DNA from: a virus
DNA length: 35,375 nucleotides
Virus record (IMG/VR): IMGVR_UViG_3300030061_001526
Span: 1-35,375 of that record
Strand: one strand, 5' to 3'
Below the pieces are notes generated by a model. The model was not told the origin of the DNA, ran no database searches, and worked only from the letters and a program-made list of their open reading frames with translations. The position numbers and the translations under genes were made by a program. Position 1 is the first letter of the stretch. Each line of letters begins with the position of its first letter. Shown here in pieces: positions 14,956-22,008 of the stretch.

Positions 14956-17379
14956 ATGGCAGAAAGAATAGTAAGTCCTGGTGTATTTACCAGAGAAAAA
15001 GATTTATCTTTCTTACCACAAGGAATTTCAGAAATTGGAGCAGCATTAATTGGACGAACAGAAGATGGTCCGGCATTTGTTCCAACACAAGTAAGAAATT
15101 TCCAAGAGTTTGAAGAGATATTTGGTAAAGAAAACCAGAATTTTTACGTTCCTTTTACAGCAAAGGAATACTTACGAAGTGCAGGAACGGTAACCATCGT
15201 TCGTGTATTAGGACTTGGCGGATATCAAAATGATTTTATAGCATTAGGATTGTCAGGTTCATTTGGTGGGGCAACAAATCAACACCAAATAGCAGCAGTA
15301 TTAAAGCCGTCAGCAGGCGGTTTAACATATGACTTAAACGGAAAAACAAGTGCTTCATTTGTTAACTTAGGAAATACAGATGATAGTGGTAGTTGGAGTG
15401 GCGTTTCATTAAAATTAACAAATGGTTCAGGTGGATTCGATACCCACTCGTTCTCATTTAACACAAGTTCAGCAGAATACATTGATAAAGTATTTAGCAC
15501 AGACCCATTAACCACAGATAAGGGAGTGTATTTATACAAAAACTATAAAGACCTTCACACAATGGGTGGTATGGATTCAAACGTATCTGCAAGTATAGCG
15601 AGTGGTAGTGTAAATAGTTTCTTACAAGACTACAAGGTAGCAACTACACCTTCAATACAATCACAAATAGTAGGTGGAGCAAGAACAAATTTATTTAAAG
15701 TAAACACCCGTGCACACGGAACAAGTGCTAACTCTAAATTTAAATTAGCGATTCGTGACATTAAAGAACCAGCAGACGTAGTAGGTAGTGATTATGGTCT
15801 ATTTGGTATTGAAGTTAGAAGAAATAATCCAGGTCAAAACAATGATAATGAAGTCTTAGAAAGCTTCCCAAGTTGTAATTTTGATGAGAATTCACCAAAC
15901 TTCTTACCAAGACAAATTGGTGATAGATATGTAACTATTGATTCAAGTGGAAAATTATCTACAAATGGTGATTATCCAAATCAATCTAAGTTTATTTACA
16001 TTAGTGATTATGATAATTTAACAGGTCTATCAAAGGGATTAGTTCCTATGGGATTTGGAGCAGTATCATCACCGCACTACTCATCTCTTAGTCTTGGAGC
16101 TTTCACAGGTCTTGGAACAGCGGTTTCATCATCAACAGCAACGATAGCTTCAGCTTCATTTAAAAGAAGTCAGGTAAATTTAAGAGGAGCATTTGACGCA
16201 AATGTATTTTATGGTTTTGATTTTGATAAAGAAACTAATAAAGAATACTTAGCACCATTAATGGTTGCTAATAGTAATACAACAGGTAATGTTACTATGA
16301 GTTTAGAAAATATGTCAGGAAGTGCAGACGCTTCCACATTAGGAACAACATTTTCAAACGCAACTCAGTTTCTCACATTATCACAATCACACGCTGACCA
16401 AAGAAAGTTTGTAGTTCCTTTCCAAGGTGGTTTTGACGGATTAAATCCAGCAGTAACATCATCAGTTGGTTCAGCGATAACAGCAGCTAACTCACAAGGT
16501 CTTGATTTCACTACATCACTTTCAAGTGGTTCAGTAGCATTCAAGAGAGCAATCAATGCAGTATCTAATCCAGATGAGTTCGATATTAACTTGTTGGTAA
16601 CACCAGGTATTATCCACTCAATACACTCAAGCGTAACAAATCACGTAATTGATAAAGTTGAAGATAGAGCAGATTGTTTCTATATAATGGACGGGTCAGT
16701 ATATGGTCGTTCAATAGACAACGCAGTTAATGATATTAAATCATTGGATAGTAATTATGTAGCAACATATTATCCTTGGGTTAAAGTAATTGATGAAACT
16801 AAAAACAAACCAACTTGGGTTCCACCTTCAGTAGTATTGCCAGGTGTTTACGCAAATACTGATAGAGTAGCTCACGAATGGTTCGCACCAGCAGGTTTGA
16901 ATCGTGGTGGTTTACAAAGTGTAACAGAAGCTCAAACAAGATTGACACATAGTGAAAGAGATACATTATACGAAAATCGTATTAATCCTATCGCAACTTT
17001 CCCAGGTCAAGGTGTTGTAGTTTTTGGACAGAAAACTCTACAAGGAAAACCAAGTGCATTAGATAGAATCAATGTAAGAAGATTGTTGATTAGACTTCGT
17101 AAGTTTATCGCATCTACTTCAAGGTTCTTAGTATTTGAACAAAACACAAGCGCGACAAGAAGTCGTTTCTTGAATCTTGTAAATCCTTTCTTGGAATCAG
17201 TTCAAGCAAATTCAGGATTGACAGCGTTTAGGGTGGTAATGGACGAAAGTAATAATGGTCCAGATGTTGTGGATAGAAACCAATTAGTTGGTCAAATATT
17301 CATACAACCAACCAGAACAGCTGAATTCATAGTCTTAGATTTTGTAGTTCAACCAACAGGTGCAGCATTTGCAGACTAA
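14956..17379 (+). CDS. gp18: Tail sheath protein (gp18-like)
   Basis: An 807-residue contractile sheath protein. The start ERIVSPGVFTREKDLSFLPQ is the classic sheath N-terminus (SPGV-(F/Y)-(T/R)-E-x-D), and LIGRTEDGPAFVPTQVRNFQ is the next conserved block. The C-terminal third carries the core signatures: GRSIDNAVNDIKSLDSNYVA followed by YYPWVK, WFAPAGLNRG, a NRINPIATFPGQGVVVFGQK-like block (ENRINPIATFPGQGVVVFGQ), then LINVRRLLI-like RINVRRLLIRLRKFIA. The central ~400 residues are inserted surface domains, so it is longer than T4 gp18 (659). It forms the sheath that contracts to drive the tube into the cell. It is followed by a strong terminator. Confidence 0.96.
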   Translation: MAERIVSPGVFTREKDLSFLPQGISEIGAALIGRTEDGPAFVPTQVRNFQEFEEIFGKENQNFYVPFTAKEYLRSAGTVTIVRVLGLGGYQNDFIALGLSGSFGGATNQHQIAAVLKPSAGGLTYDLNGKTSASFVNLGNTDDSGSWSGVSLKLTNGSGGFDTHSFSFNTSSAEYIDKVFSTDPLTTDKGVYLYKNYKDLHTMGGMDSNVSASIASGSVNSFLQDYKVATTPSIQSQIVGGARTNLFKVNTRAHGTSANSKFKLAIRDIKEPADVVGSDYGLFGIEVRRNNPGQNNDNEVLESFPSCNFDENSPNFLPRQIGDRYVTIDSSGKLSTNGDYPNQSKFIYISDYDNLTGLSKGLVPMGFGAVSSPHYSSLSLGAFTGLGTAVSSSTATIASASFKRSQVNLRGAFDANVFYGFDFDKETNKEYLAPLMVANSNTTGNVTMSLENMSGSADASTLGTTFSNATQFLTLSQSHADQRKFVVPFQGGFDGLNPAVTSSVGSAITAANSQGLDFTTSLSSGSVAFKRAINAVSNPDEFDINLLVTPGIIHSIHSSVTNHVIDKVEDRADCFYIMDGSVYGRSIDNAVNDIKSLDSNYVATYYPWVKVIDETKNKPTWVPPSVVLPGVYANTDRVAHEWFAPAGLNRGGLQSVTEAQTRLTHSERDTLYENRINPIATFPGQGVVVFGQKTLQGKPSALDRINVRRLLIRLRKFIASTSRFLVFEQNTSATRSRFLNLVNPFLESVQANSGLTAFRVVMDESNNGPDVVDRNQLVGQIFIQPTRTAEFIVLDFVVQPTGAAFAD

Positions 17380-17407
17380 AAGTTGAAACTCTTAATCAGA
17401 GAATGAG

Positions 17408-17437
17408 AAAAACCCCCGATACTCTCGGGGGTTTTTT
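17408..17437 (+). terminator. Bidirectional rho-independent terminator
   Basis: CCCCCGA (17413-17419) pairs with TCGGGGG (17425-17431) around TACTC, with an A-run before and a T-run after. It closes the sheath gene on the plus strand and can also end the antisense gene 17566-18036. Confidence 0.9.
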
Positions 17438-17464
17438 GTTATGATAAGGGAAATAAATTCTGCA

Positions 17465-17485
17465 GGTGATTTACACCAAATCACC
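17465..17485. other. Perfect hairpin in the convergent intergenic space
   Basis: GGTGATTT and AAATCACC form an 8-base-pair stem around a five-base loop. It lies between the terminator and the antisense stop codon, in the 3' untranslated part of the antisense mRNA. The rest of 17438-17565 holds no gene that I can see. Confidence 0.4.
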
Positions 17486-17565
17486 AAAGGTTGTTTCTAA
17501 TCTCGTGAAACACTACATAACCCTTCGGTTCCAAATAAGTAGTCACCGAAAACCCACAAATCTAA

Positions 17566-18036
17566 TTACTTAGGATAAATAGCAAATGTATCAGCGTATT
17601 CAGCCAATGTATTGTGTTGATTTCTCACAAAACCATATTGTGGTTTGCTACCACCACGATATCTAATTCTATAATTACCAGTCATCATCATATTTCTGAT
17701 AGTTGGGTTATACCTAAATTCCATAGGAATACCCTTGTATAAAGCTTGTTCAAAGTAAGGAGCTTCATAATCTTCCAACCTAACAGCTGGTTGATTTTCG
17801 TTCATTACATATAAATCCATAGGATTATGAGCATATTGGTAATGAGTAATGGTATGAGTTCCATTTTCTACATACTCACCAGCATCATTGTAATACCCAT
17901 AATGGTTTGGGATTTCTCTCGTTACCAAAGTATCTTCATAATTCCTTGGCATAATACCTAACACGGCATCAGTTGTAAATTCATTTTGTTGTTCATCAAG
18001 AAATCTTTCATTTTCAATCATTTGTTCAATAGTCAT
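17566..18036 (-). CDS. Antisense early gene, unknown protein
   Basis: A 156-residue protein on the opposite strand to all surrounding virion genes. I choose the ATG at 18036 (MTIEQMIENERFLDEQQNE) rather than 18060 because AAAGGA lies 7 bases upstream of it. The protein is acidic and Tyr/Asn-rich (PNHYGYYNDAGEYVENGTHT, HYQYAHNPMDLYVMNENQPA), with a basic C-terminal part (GNYRIRYRGGSKPQYGFVRN). No domain is recognised. A consensus early promoter lies at 18069-18097, so it should be made early, and it is convergent with the sheath gene. Perhaps a host-takeover protein that inserted into the late region; the function is unknown. Confidence 0.75.
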   Translation of the reverse strand: MTIEQMIENERFLDEQQNEFTTDAVLGIMPRNYEDTLVTREIPNHYGYYNDAGEYVENGTHTITHYQYAHNPMDLYVMNENQPAVRLEDYEAPYFEQALYKGIPMEFRYNPTIRNMMMTGNYRIRYRGGSKPQYGFVRNQHNTLAEYADTFAIYPK

Positions 18037-18068
18037 TTCGTTTTCCTTTATCATTATCATAACACTAT

Positions 18069-18097
18069 AATATACAAATACTATTTGTAAATGTCAA
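18069..18097 (-). promoter_or_regulatory. Sigma70-type early promoter
   Basis: Read on the minus strand: AAGCTTGACA, a 17-base spacer, then TATATT. The predicted transcript starts near 18062 and serves the gene at 17566-18036. The spacer shares TTTACAAATAGTAT with the promoter at 31633. Confidence 0.85.
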
Positions 18098-18105
18098 GCT
18101 TTTTT

Positions 18106-18204
18106 TTAATTATTTTCTTCAAAGAGTTCTTCTTCACAATCATCACAAAGGAAAAAGCCGTCTATTTCAACGCCACACTCTTCACATATTATCTCATCAA
18201 TCAT
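18106..18204 (-). CDS. 32-residue zinc-ribbon microprotein, possibly leaderless
   Basis: A small gene missed by length cut-offs: 32 residues starting MIDEIICEECGVEIDGFFLC and ending in an acidic tail. Four cysteines sit as CEEC...CDDC with 9 residues between the pairs, a textbook zinc-ribbon or knuckle spacing. No ribosome site precedes the ATG. The promoter at 18210-18238 places the transcription start at about 18203-18204, on the ATG itself, so the mRNA may be leaderless. Its stop lies just upstream of the next promoter in the same direction. Zinc-ribbon microproteins of phages often bind nucleic acid or polymerase, but no specific function can be assigned. Confidence 0.7.
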   Translation of the reverse strand: MIDEIICEECGVEIDGFFLCDDCEEELFEENN

Positions 18205-18209
18205 ACTAT

Positions 18210-18238
18210 AATATAGTTATTACTAATGACAAAGTCAA
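18210..18238 (-). promoter_or_regulatory. Sigma70-type early promoter
   Basis: Read on the minus strand: AAGCTTGACT, 17-base spacer, TATATT, directly before the microprotein ATG. It is the start of the two-gene antisense island. Confidence 0.8.
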
Positions 18239-18247
18239 GCTTTTTCT

Positions 18248-18269
18248 AATAAAACTTCAATAAAACTTC
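18248..18269. repeat. Perfect tandem 11-base repeat, possible operator
   Basis: AATAAAACTTC occurs twice in direct succession, immediately upstream of the antisense early promoter. Its placement suits an activator or repressor site, but no binding protein is known. Confidence 0.45.
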
Positions 18270-18274
18270 TAAAA

Positions 18275-18294
18275 GTATATCATATTTGATATAC
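18275..18294. other. Perfect inverted repeat between divergent promoters
   Basis: GTATATCA and TGATATAC form an 8-base-pair inverted repeat with a TATT loop, flanked by A- and T-runs. It lies between the antisense early promoter and the plus-strand late box, so it may be an operator or an insulating hairpin. Confidence 0.4.
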
Positions 18295-18310
18295 ACTTTT
18301 TTTCATTTCT

Positions 18311-18325
18311 TTATATTTATTATTG
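18311..18325 (+). promoter_or_regulatory. Late-promoter-like box before the tail tube gene
   Basis: TTATATTTATTATTG is 33 bases upstream of the GTG start of the tube gene. Confidence 0.55.
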
Positions 18326-18358
18326 TATTAAAGAAAAATTCTTTGTAGGAGAGAGAAA

Positions 18359-18847
18359 GTGGCTGAATTATTAGACCCAAATGAAATATTTTTTACGCCT
18401 TTTGAACCAAAAACGAAAAACAGATTCGTTATGGAAATTGAAGGCATACCAGCGTTCTTGGTTAAAACAATGGCAAGACCGCAAATTACTTTTGAAGAAG
18501 TAGTTTTAGACCATATCAATGTAAAAAGATATGTAAAAGGTAAAGCTAGTTGGTCAACACTGGCAATCACTTTGTATGACCCAATCGTTCCAAGTGGAGC
18601 ACAATCAGTTATTGAGTGGATTAGATTACACCACGAATCAGTAACAGGTCGTGACGGATATTCTGATATGTATAAGAAAGATATTACTTTCAATGTATTA
18701 GGACCAGTTGGAGATAAAGTAGAAGAGTGGACATTAAAAGGAGCATTTATTACAGACGCAAACTTTAATGATTTAGACTACGCTTCATCAGACGCAGTTG
18801 ATATTGCACTAACTTTAAGATACGATTACGCAATCCTACAATTCTAA
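18359..18847 (+). CDS. gp19: Tail tube protein (gp19-like)
   Basis: A 162-residue protein with the size and pattern of T4 gp19 (163 residues). PKTKNRFVMEIEGIPAFLVK is the opening beta-hairpin, ARPQITFEEVVLDHINVKRY the conserved block contacting the next ring, then GKASWSTLAITLYDPIVPSG, and it ends DIALTLRYDYAILQF. It polymerises inside the sheath to form the DNA channel. The start is GTG with GTAGGAGAG before it. It is separated from the sheath gene by the antisense early island, an unusual interruption of the sheath-tube pair. Confidence 0.95.
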   Translation: MAELLDPNEIFFTPFEPKTKNRFVMEIEGIPAFLVKTMARPQITFEEVVLDHINVKRYVKGKASWSTLAITLYDPIVPSGAQSVIEWIRLHHESVTGRDGYSDMYKKDITFNVLGPVGDKVEEWTLKGAFITDANFNDLDYASSDAVDIALTLRYDYAILQF

Positions 18848-18858
18848 GGAGAAAAATT

Positions 18859-19074
18859 ATGTGGGCAATATTTAAAGACAATAATGAGTACAATGAGAAA
18901 TCAATAATTGGTTTCGGTGCATTTACAGTAATGGTTTTATTTGCGTTTGCAGATGTTGTTACTGGACTTATGGGTAAAGATTTAGTTATCAATGATGTAG
19001 TATACAATTCATTCCTATTCACTACATTGGGTAGCTTCGGTATCGCAGGTGCAGAAAAAGTTTTAAAAAAATAA
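18859..19074 (+). CDS. Small two-helix membrane protein
   Basis: A 71-residue protein with two hydrophobic segments (about residues 17-38, IIGFGAFTVMVLFAFADVVT, and 48-66, NSFLFTTLGSFGIAGAEKVL) joined by a short charged turn, and a Lys-rich C-terminus. Size and topology resemble small holins or envelope proteins. It lies 11 bases after the tail tube gene with a good AAGGAG site, thus is late-expressed. A holin role is possible but there is no neighbouring endolysin in this window, so the function stays open. Confidence 0.65.
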   Translation: MWAIFKDNNEYNEKSIIGFGAFTVMVLFAFADVVTGLMGKDLVINDVVYNSFLFTTLGSFGIAGAEKVLKK

Positions 19075-19112
19075 TAAGTTATTAATCTTAATTAATCAAG
19101 GAGTAAAACAAA

Positions 19113-19883
19113 ATGGCTGAAAATCAGTATGGATTTCCTACTGAAGTTCTATCTTTACCATCACAGGGATTATTATATTCCGAAGATAGTCCTTTGCGTA
19201 GTGGAACAATAGATGTCAAATATATGACAGCAAAAGAGGAAGATATCTTAACTTCCACAAATCTAATTCAACAAGGTAAAGTAATTGACAAACTTTTAGA
19301 AAGTGTAATTGCTAATCGTAAAATAAAACCAATGGAACTTTTAGTCGGTGACAAAAATGCACTAATGGTCGGAACTCGTATTTTAGGATACGGAAAAGAT
19401 TACAGAGTAGAAATTACAGACCCTGATACACAAGAAAGAGTTGAAACAACAATAGATTTAACAGAACTTAAACACAAAAAAATAAGTAAAAAGTTATACA
19501 AAAATGGTAACAAGTTTTCATTTACATTACCTAATTCAGAAAGAGTGGTTGAGTTTAAATTACTAACACAGCAAGATGAAAACGAAATCAGTAGAATTCT
19601 ACAAGATTACGAAAAAGTAGAAAAACTAACTGGTGTTAGTAATGAATTAACCACAAGATTCAAATACTACATATTATCTATTGACGGACAAGAAGAACAA
19701 CACATCATTGACAAATTTGTTGATAATGAGTTCTTAGCATTGGACGCTCGTGCGTTAAGAAAGTATGTTACTGATATCACACCTGACATTGAGTTGAAGT
19801 TTGACTATACAAGTCAAACAGGAAATCTACACAAAATAGATGTTCCACTCGGGATAGAATTTTTTTGGCCAGCCGCCGAGTAA
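19113..19883 (+). CDS. Baseplate/tail assembly chaperone (gp26- or G-like), zero-frame product
   Basis: A 256-residue protein between tube and tape-measure genes, the classic place of tail assembly chaperones. FPTEVLSLPSQGLLYSEDSP followed by VKYMTAKEEDILTSTNLIQQ matches, as I recall, the T4 gp26-like baseplate family (T4_baseplate). The rest is alpha/beta and ends DVPLGIEFFWPAAE. A seven-T run followed by a GC-rich hairpin covers the stop codon, and a second open frame (19858-20070) continues at once with no start codon of its own. I infer that a fraction of ribosomes make a longer fusion, as in lambda G/GT and Mu. The zero-frame product alone is complete and probably abundant. Confidence 0.8.
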   Translation: MAENQYGFPTEVLSLPSQGLLYSEDSPLRSGTIDVKYMTAKEEDILTSTNLIQQGKVIDKLLESVIANRKIKPMELLVGDKNALMVGTRILGYGKDYRVEITDPDTQERVETTIDLTELKHKKISKKLYKNGNKFSFTLPNSERVVEFKLLTQQDENEISRILQDYEKVEKLTGVSNELTTRFKYYILSIDGQEEQHIIDKFVDNEFLALDARALRKYVTDITPDIELKFDYTSQTGNLHKIDVPLGIEFFWPAAE

Positions 19884-20070
19884 TAGGGCGGCCATACACG
19901 AAGAACTCTTTAACATTGCCTATTATGGTAATGGATTCAATCACAACGAACTCTACAATATGCCAGTTCCTTTAAGAAGATTTTATGCTCAACAATTAAT
20001 CAAAGCAAAAGAAACCGAAAAGAAAACCTACGAAGAAATAAATAAGAACAAAAGATTCAAGAAATCTTAA
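19858..20070 (+). CDS. Frameshift extension of the tail chaperone (GT-like)
   Basis: Open frame of about 70 codons entered from the upstream gene, with no ATG, GTG or TTG in the first half. It reads AAIHEELFNIAYYGNGFNHN, then ELYNMPVPLRRFYAQQLIKA and a Lys/Glu-rich end. The IHEELFN...YYG...YNMP...LRRFY pattern is what I recall in short proteins beside gp26-like genes in marine myoviruses, so the frame is selected. It is most likely translated as the C-terminus of a fusion with 19113-19883 and would link chaperone to tape measure. Independent translation from the internal ATG (ATGCCAGTT) is a weaker alternative. Confidence 0.7.
   Translation, partial: NFFGQPPSNRAAIHEELFNIAYYGNGFNHNELYNMPVPLRRFYAQQLIKAKETEKKTYEEINKNKRFKKS
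19860..19892 (+). promoter_or_regulatory. Predicted programmed frameshift signal
   Basis: A run of seven T (19860-19866, codons GAA TTT TTT TGG) is followed after five bases by a six-pair, all-G/C hairpin, GCCGCC (19872-19877) with GGCGGC (19887-19892). Its nine-base loop contains the zero-frame stop TAA. In such AT-rich DNA this hairpin is conspicuous. The continuing frame needs a net +1 or -2 shift; -2 slippage is known in phage Mu tail chaperones. Confidence 0.75.
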
Positions 20071-20075
20071 AACTT

Positions 20076-20089
20076 GATATTTATTATTG
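20076..20089 (+). promoter_or_regulatory. Late-promoter-like box
   Basis: GATATTTATTATTG, identical to the box at 8446, lies 16 bases upstream of the ATG at 20106, with TAGGAG between. Confidence 0.55.
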
Positions 20090-20105
20090 AATAGGAGTAA
20101 TTTAA

Positions 20106-20369
20106 ATGGCAAAAAAATATAAATACACAGAAGAAAAAGTATTAAATGAATTCATAGGTGCACTATTAACAAATTTGATATCTAATAGAAAGTCAAAAAC
20201 AATACAAAGTCTATTGAAAAATGACCCGATAATTCGTAGATACGATTCTGAGATAAAAACTATCACAGATAAGATGAGGCGTGATGTCGAGAAAGCAAGA
20301 AAAACGGATAAAACTCTTGACGCAACAATGAAAAGAATTGAAAAGAAAAGAGCTTTAGCCCTAAAATAG
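20106..20369 (+). CDS. Small basic helical protein before the tape measure
   Basis: An 87-residue Lys/Arg-rich helical protein (KYKYTEEKVLNEFIGALLTN, then KMRRDVEKARKTDKTLDATM). It has its own late box and ribosome site and precedes the tape-measure gene by about 50 bases. No family is recognised. Possible tail assembly accessory; the evidence is position only. Confidence 0.65.
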   Translation: MAKKYKYTEEKVLNEFIGALLTNLISNRKSKTIQSLLKNDPIIRRYDSEIKTITDKMRRDVEKARKTDKTLDATMKRIEKKRALALK

Positions 20370-20420
20370 TCTTATTCATTATAATCAGTTACACAAGTTA
20401 AACTAAATACACACTAAAAT

Positions 20421-22004
20421 ATGGCGAAAAAGAAAAAACAAGAAAGATTCTTTTCATCCAGAGCGAGACAAAGAAAAGAGTTTGATAAAGAAATTGACGC
20501 ATTTTCAGATGTAGAAAGTCTTTATCAGAATATGCTTTCCATTATGAAGGAAATGGGAAAGTCCGGTCAAAAAAGATTAAACCAACTTAAAGAAGAAGGT
20601 AATCTATACAAAAAGACAAAAGACCTTGCAAACGAAGTATTTAATAAAAATTTCCAAAGACAAGATTTAGAAGATAAAATTCTTGAAGCCATAACAAAAG
20701 GTAATCACGAGGAAGCCGAAAGATTAAAAGTAGCAGACCTTATAAATGGTAGATACGAAAGACAAAACCAATTAGTCAATAAACAAGTATCACTCGCCGG
20801 AGACCTTGGTAGAAAAATAGAAGGGATATTTAGTAAAATACCTGGCGGTGGACTTCTTGCAGCTATGTTAGGTGTAGAGGGTTTAGGTGATAATATAGAA
20901 AAGGAAATAAGATTTAAAATAGCTGAAGGTGGTGGTTTAAAAGGAGCTTTACAACAAGAGGGTTTCGGTGGTCTTATTGGTCAATCACTTGGTAAAGCTG
21001 GACAAGGAACAGCAAAGGAATTTGAACAATTTGAAGGTCAGAGTATCCTTGGAAAACTGGGTATACTCGGTGAGAAGAAAGGTAATATAAATGCATTTTT
21101 AAGAAGTTTAACTGGTATGCAATTATTTGGTGGACTTGCAACAATCGGTGGTCTTATTGGAGCAGCAGCGTTAGCAACGAGAAATATAAGAGCCGGTCTG
21201 GAAAAAGGTTTAGGGTTTAGTGGAACGGGCAGACCAGTTATGCAAAGATTGTTCTTCGGAGAAACAGCTGACGCATTTGAAAATGAATTCGGTAAAGTTG
21301 ATTCACTATCAGCAGGTCTTGGAATTCGTATGGCAATTATGTCGAGAACTATGGGTTTATCAGTAGAGAATGCTGCAGCATTAACAAAAGAATTAGTTAT
21401 ATCAAGTGATTTAACACAAGAACAATCTCTTGATGTATTGGAAACCGTACAAGGTTTGGCAAAAGCTTCAGGTGTTGCACCAAAAGCAATCTTTGAAGAT
21501 ATGGCTCAGAACTCAGACTTGTTTGCACAATTTGCACAAGACGGAGCAGGTGGATTAGCCGAAGCAGCAATCAAAGCCAAAACACTTGGATTAAATTTAT
21601 CAGCAGTGAGTGCAGTTGCTAAATCATTATTAGATTTTGAAACATCAATAAGTAATGAATTTGAAGCACAAGTCTTAACTGGTAAAATGATTAATCTGGA
21701 TAGGGCTCGTGGGTTAGCACTACAAGGTAAAGCATCAGAATTATTAGATGAAATCGTTAAACAAGTTGGTGGAGAAGCAGAACTTCGTTCAATGAACATA
21801 TTACAAATGGAATCATTAGCAGGAGCAGTCGGACTATCAGTCAATCAATTACAACGAGTAGTTCAAGGTAATGAAGCAAGTTTAAAAAATCCAGTGGTGT
21901 CTAAACTTGATGAAACCAATGAAATTCTAAAAGCACAATTAGACACAGAACAAAGACAATTGTTAGGTCAACAAAAGCAAGACACAATGGTAACTTACGG
22001 ATAA
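20421..22004 (+). CDS. Tail tape-measure protein
   Basis: A 527-residue protein at the tape-measure position, after the chaperone frameshift pair. A basic, helical N-terminus (residues 1-130, many Lys/Glu/Gln) leads to Gly-rich segments and a hydrophobic stretch at ~236-252 (FGGLATIGGLIGAAALA) typical of tape measures, followed by Ala-rich helices (ENAAALTKELVISSDLTQEQ). It is close in size to T4 gp29 (590), implying a tail of roughly T4-like length, slightly shorter. It occupies the tube lumen and is ejected before DNA. No lysozyme or peptidase motif is seen. The ribosome site is weak. Confidence 0.75.
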   Translation: MAKKKKQERFFSSRARQRKEFDKEIDAFSDVESLYQNMLSIMKEMGKSGQKRLNQLKEEGNLYKKTKDLANEVFNKNFQRQDLEDKILEAITKGNHEEAERLKVADLINGRYERQNQLVNKQVSLAGDLGRKIEGIFSKIPGGGLLAAMLGVEGLGDNIEKEIRFKIAEGGGLKGALQQEGFGGLIGQSLGKAGQGTAKEFEQFEGQSILGKLGILGEKKGNINAFLRSLTGMQLFGGLATIGGLIGAAALATRNIRAGLEKGLGFSGTGRPVMQRLFFGETADAFENEFGKVDSLSAGLGIRMAIMSRTMGLSVENAAALTKELVISSDLTQEQSLDVLETVQGLAKASGVAPKAIFEDMAQNSDLFAQFAQDGAGGLAEAAIKAKTLGLNLSAVSAVAKSLLDFETSISNEFEAQVLTGKMINLDRARGLALQGKASELLDEIVKQVGGEAELRSMNILQMESLAGAVGLSVNQLQRVVQGNEASLKNPVVSKLDETNEILKAQLDTEQRQLLGQQKQDTMVTYG

Positions 22005-22008
22005 TATA

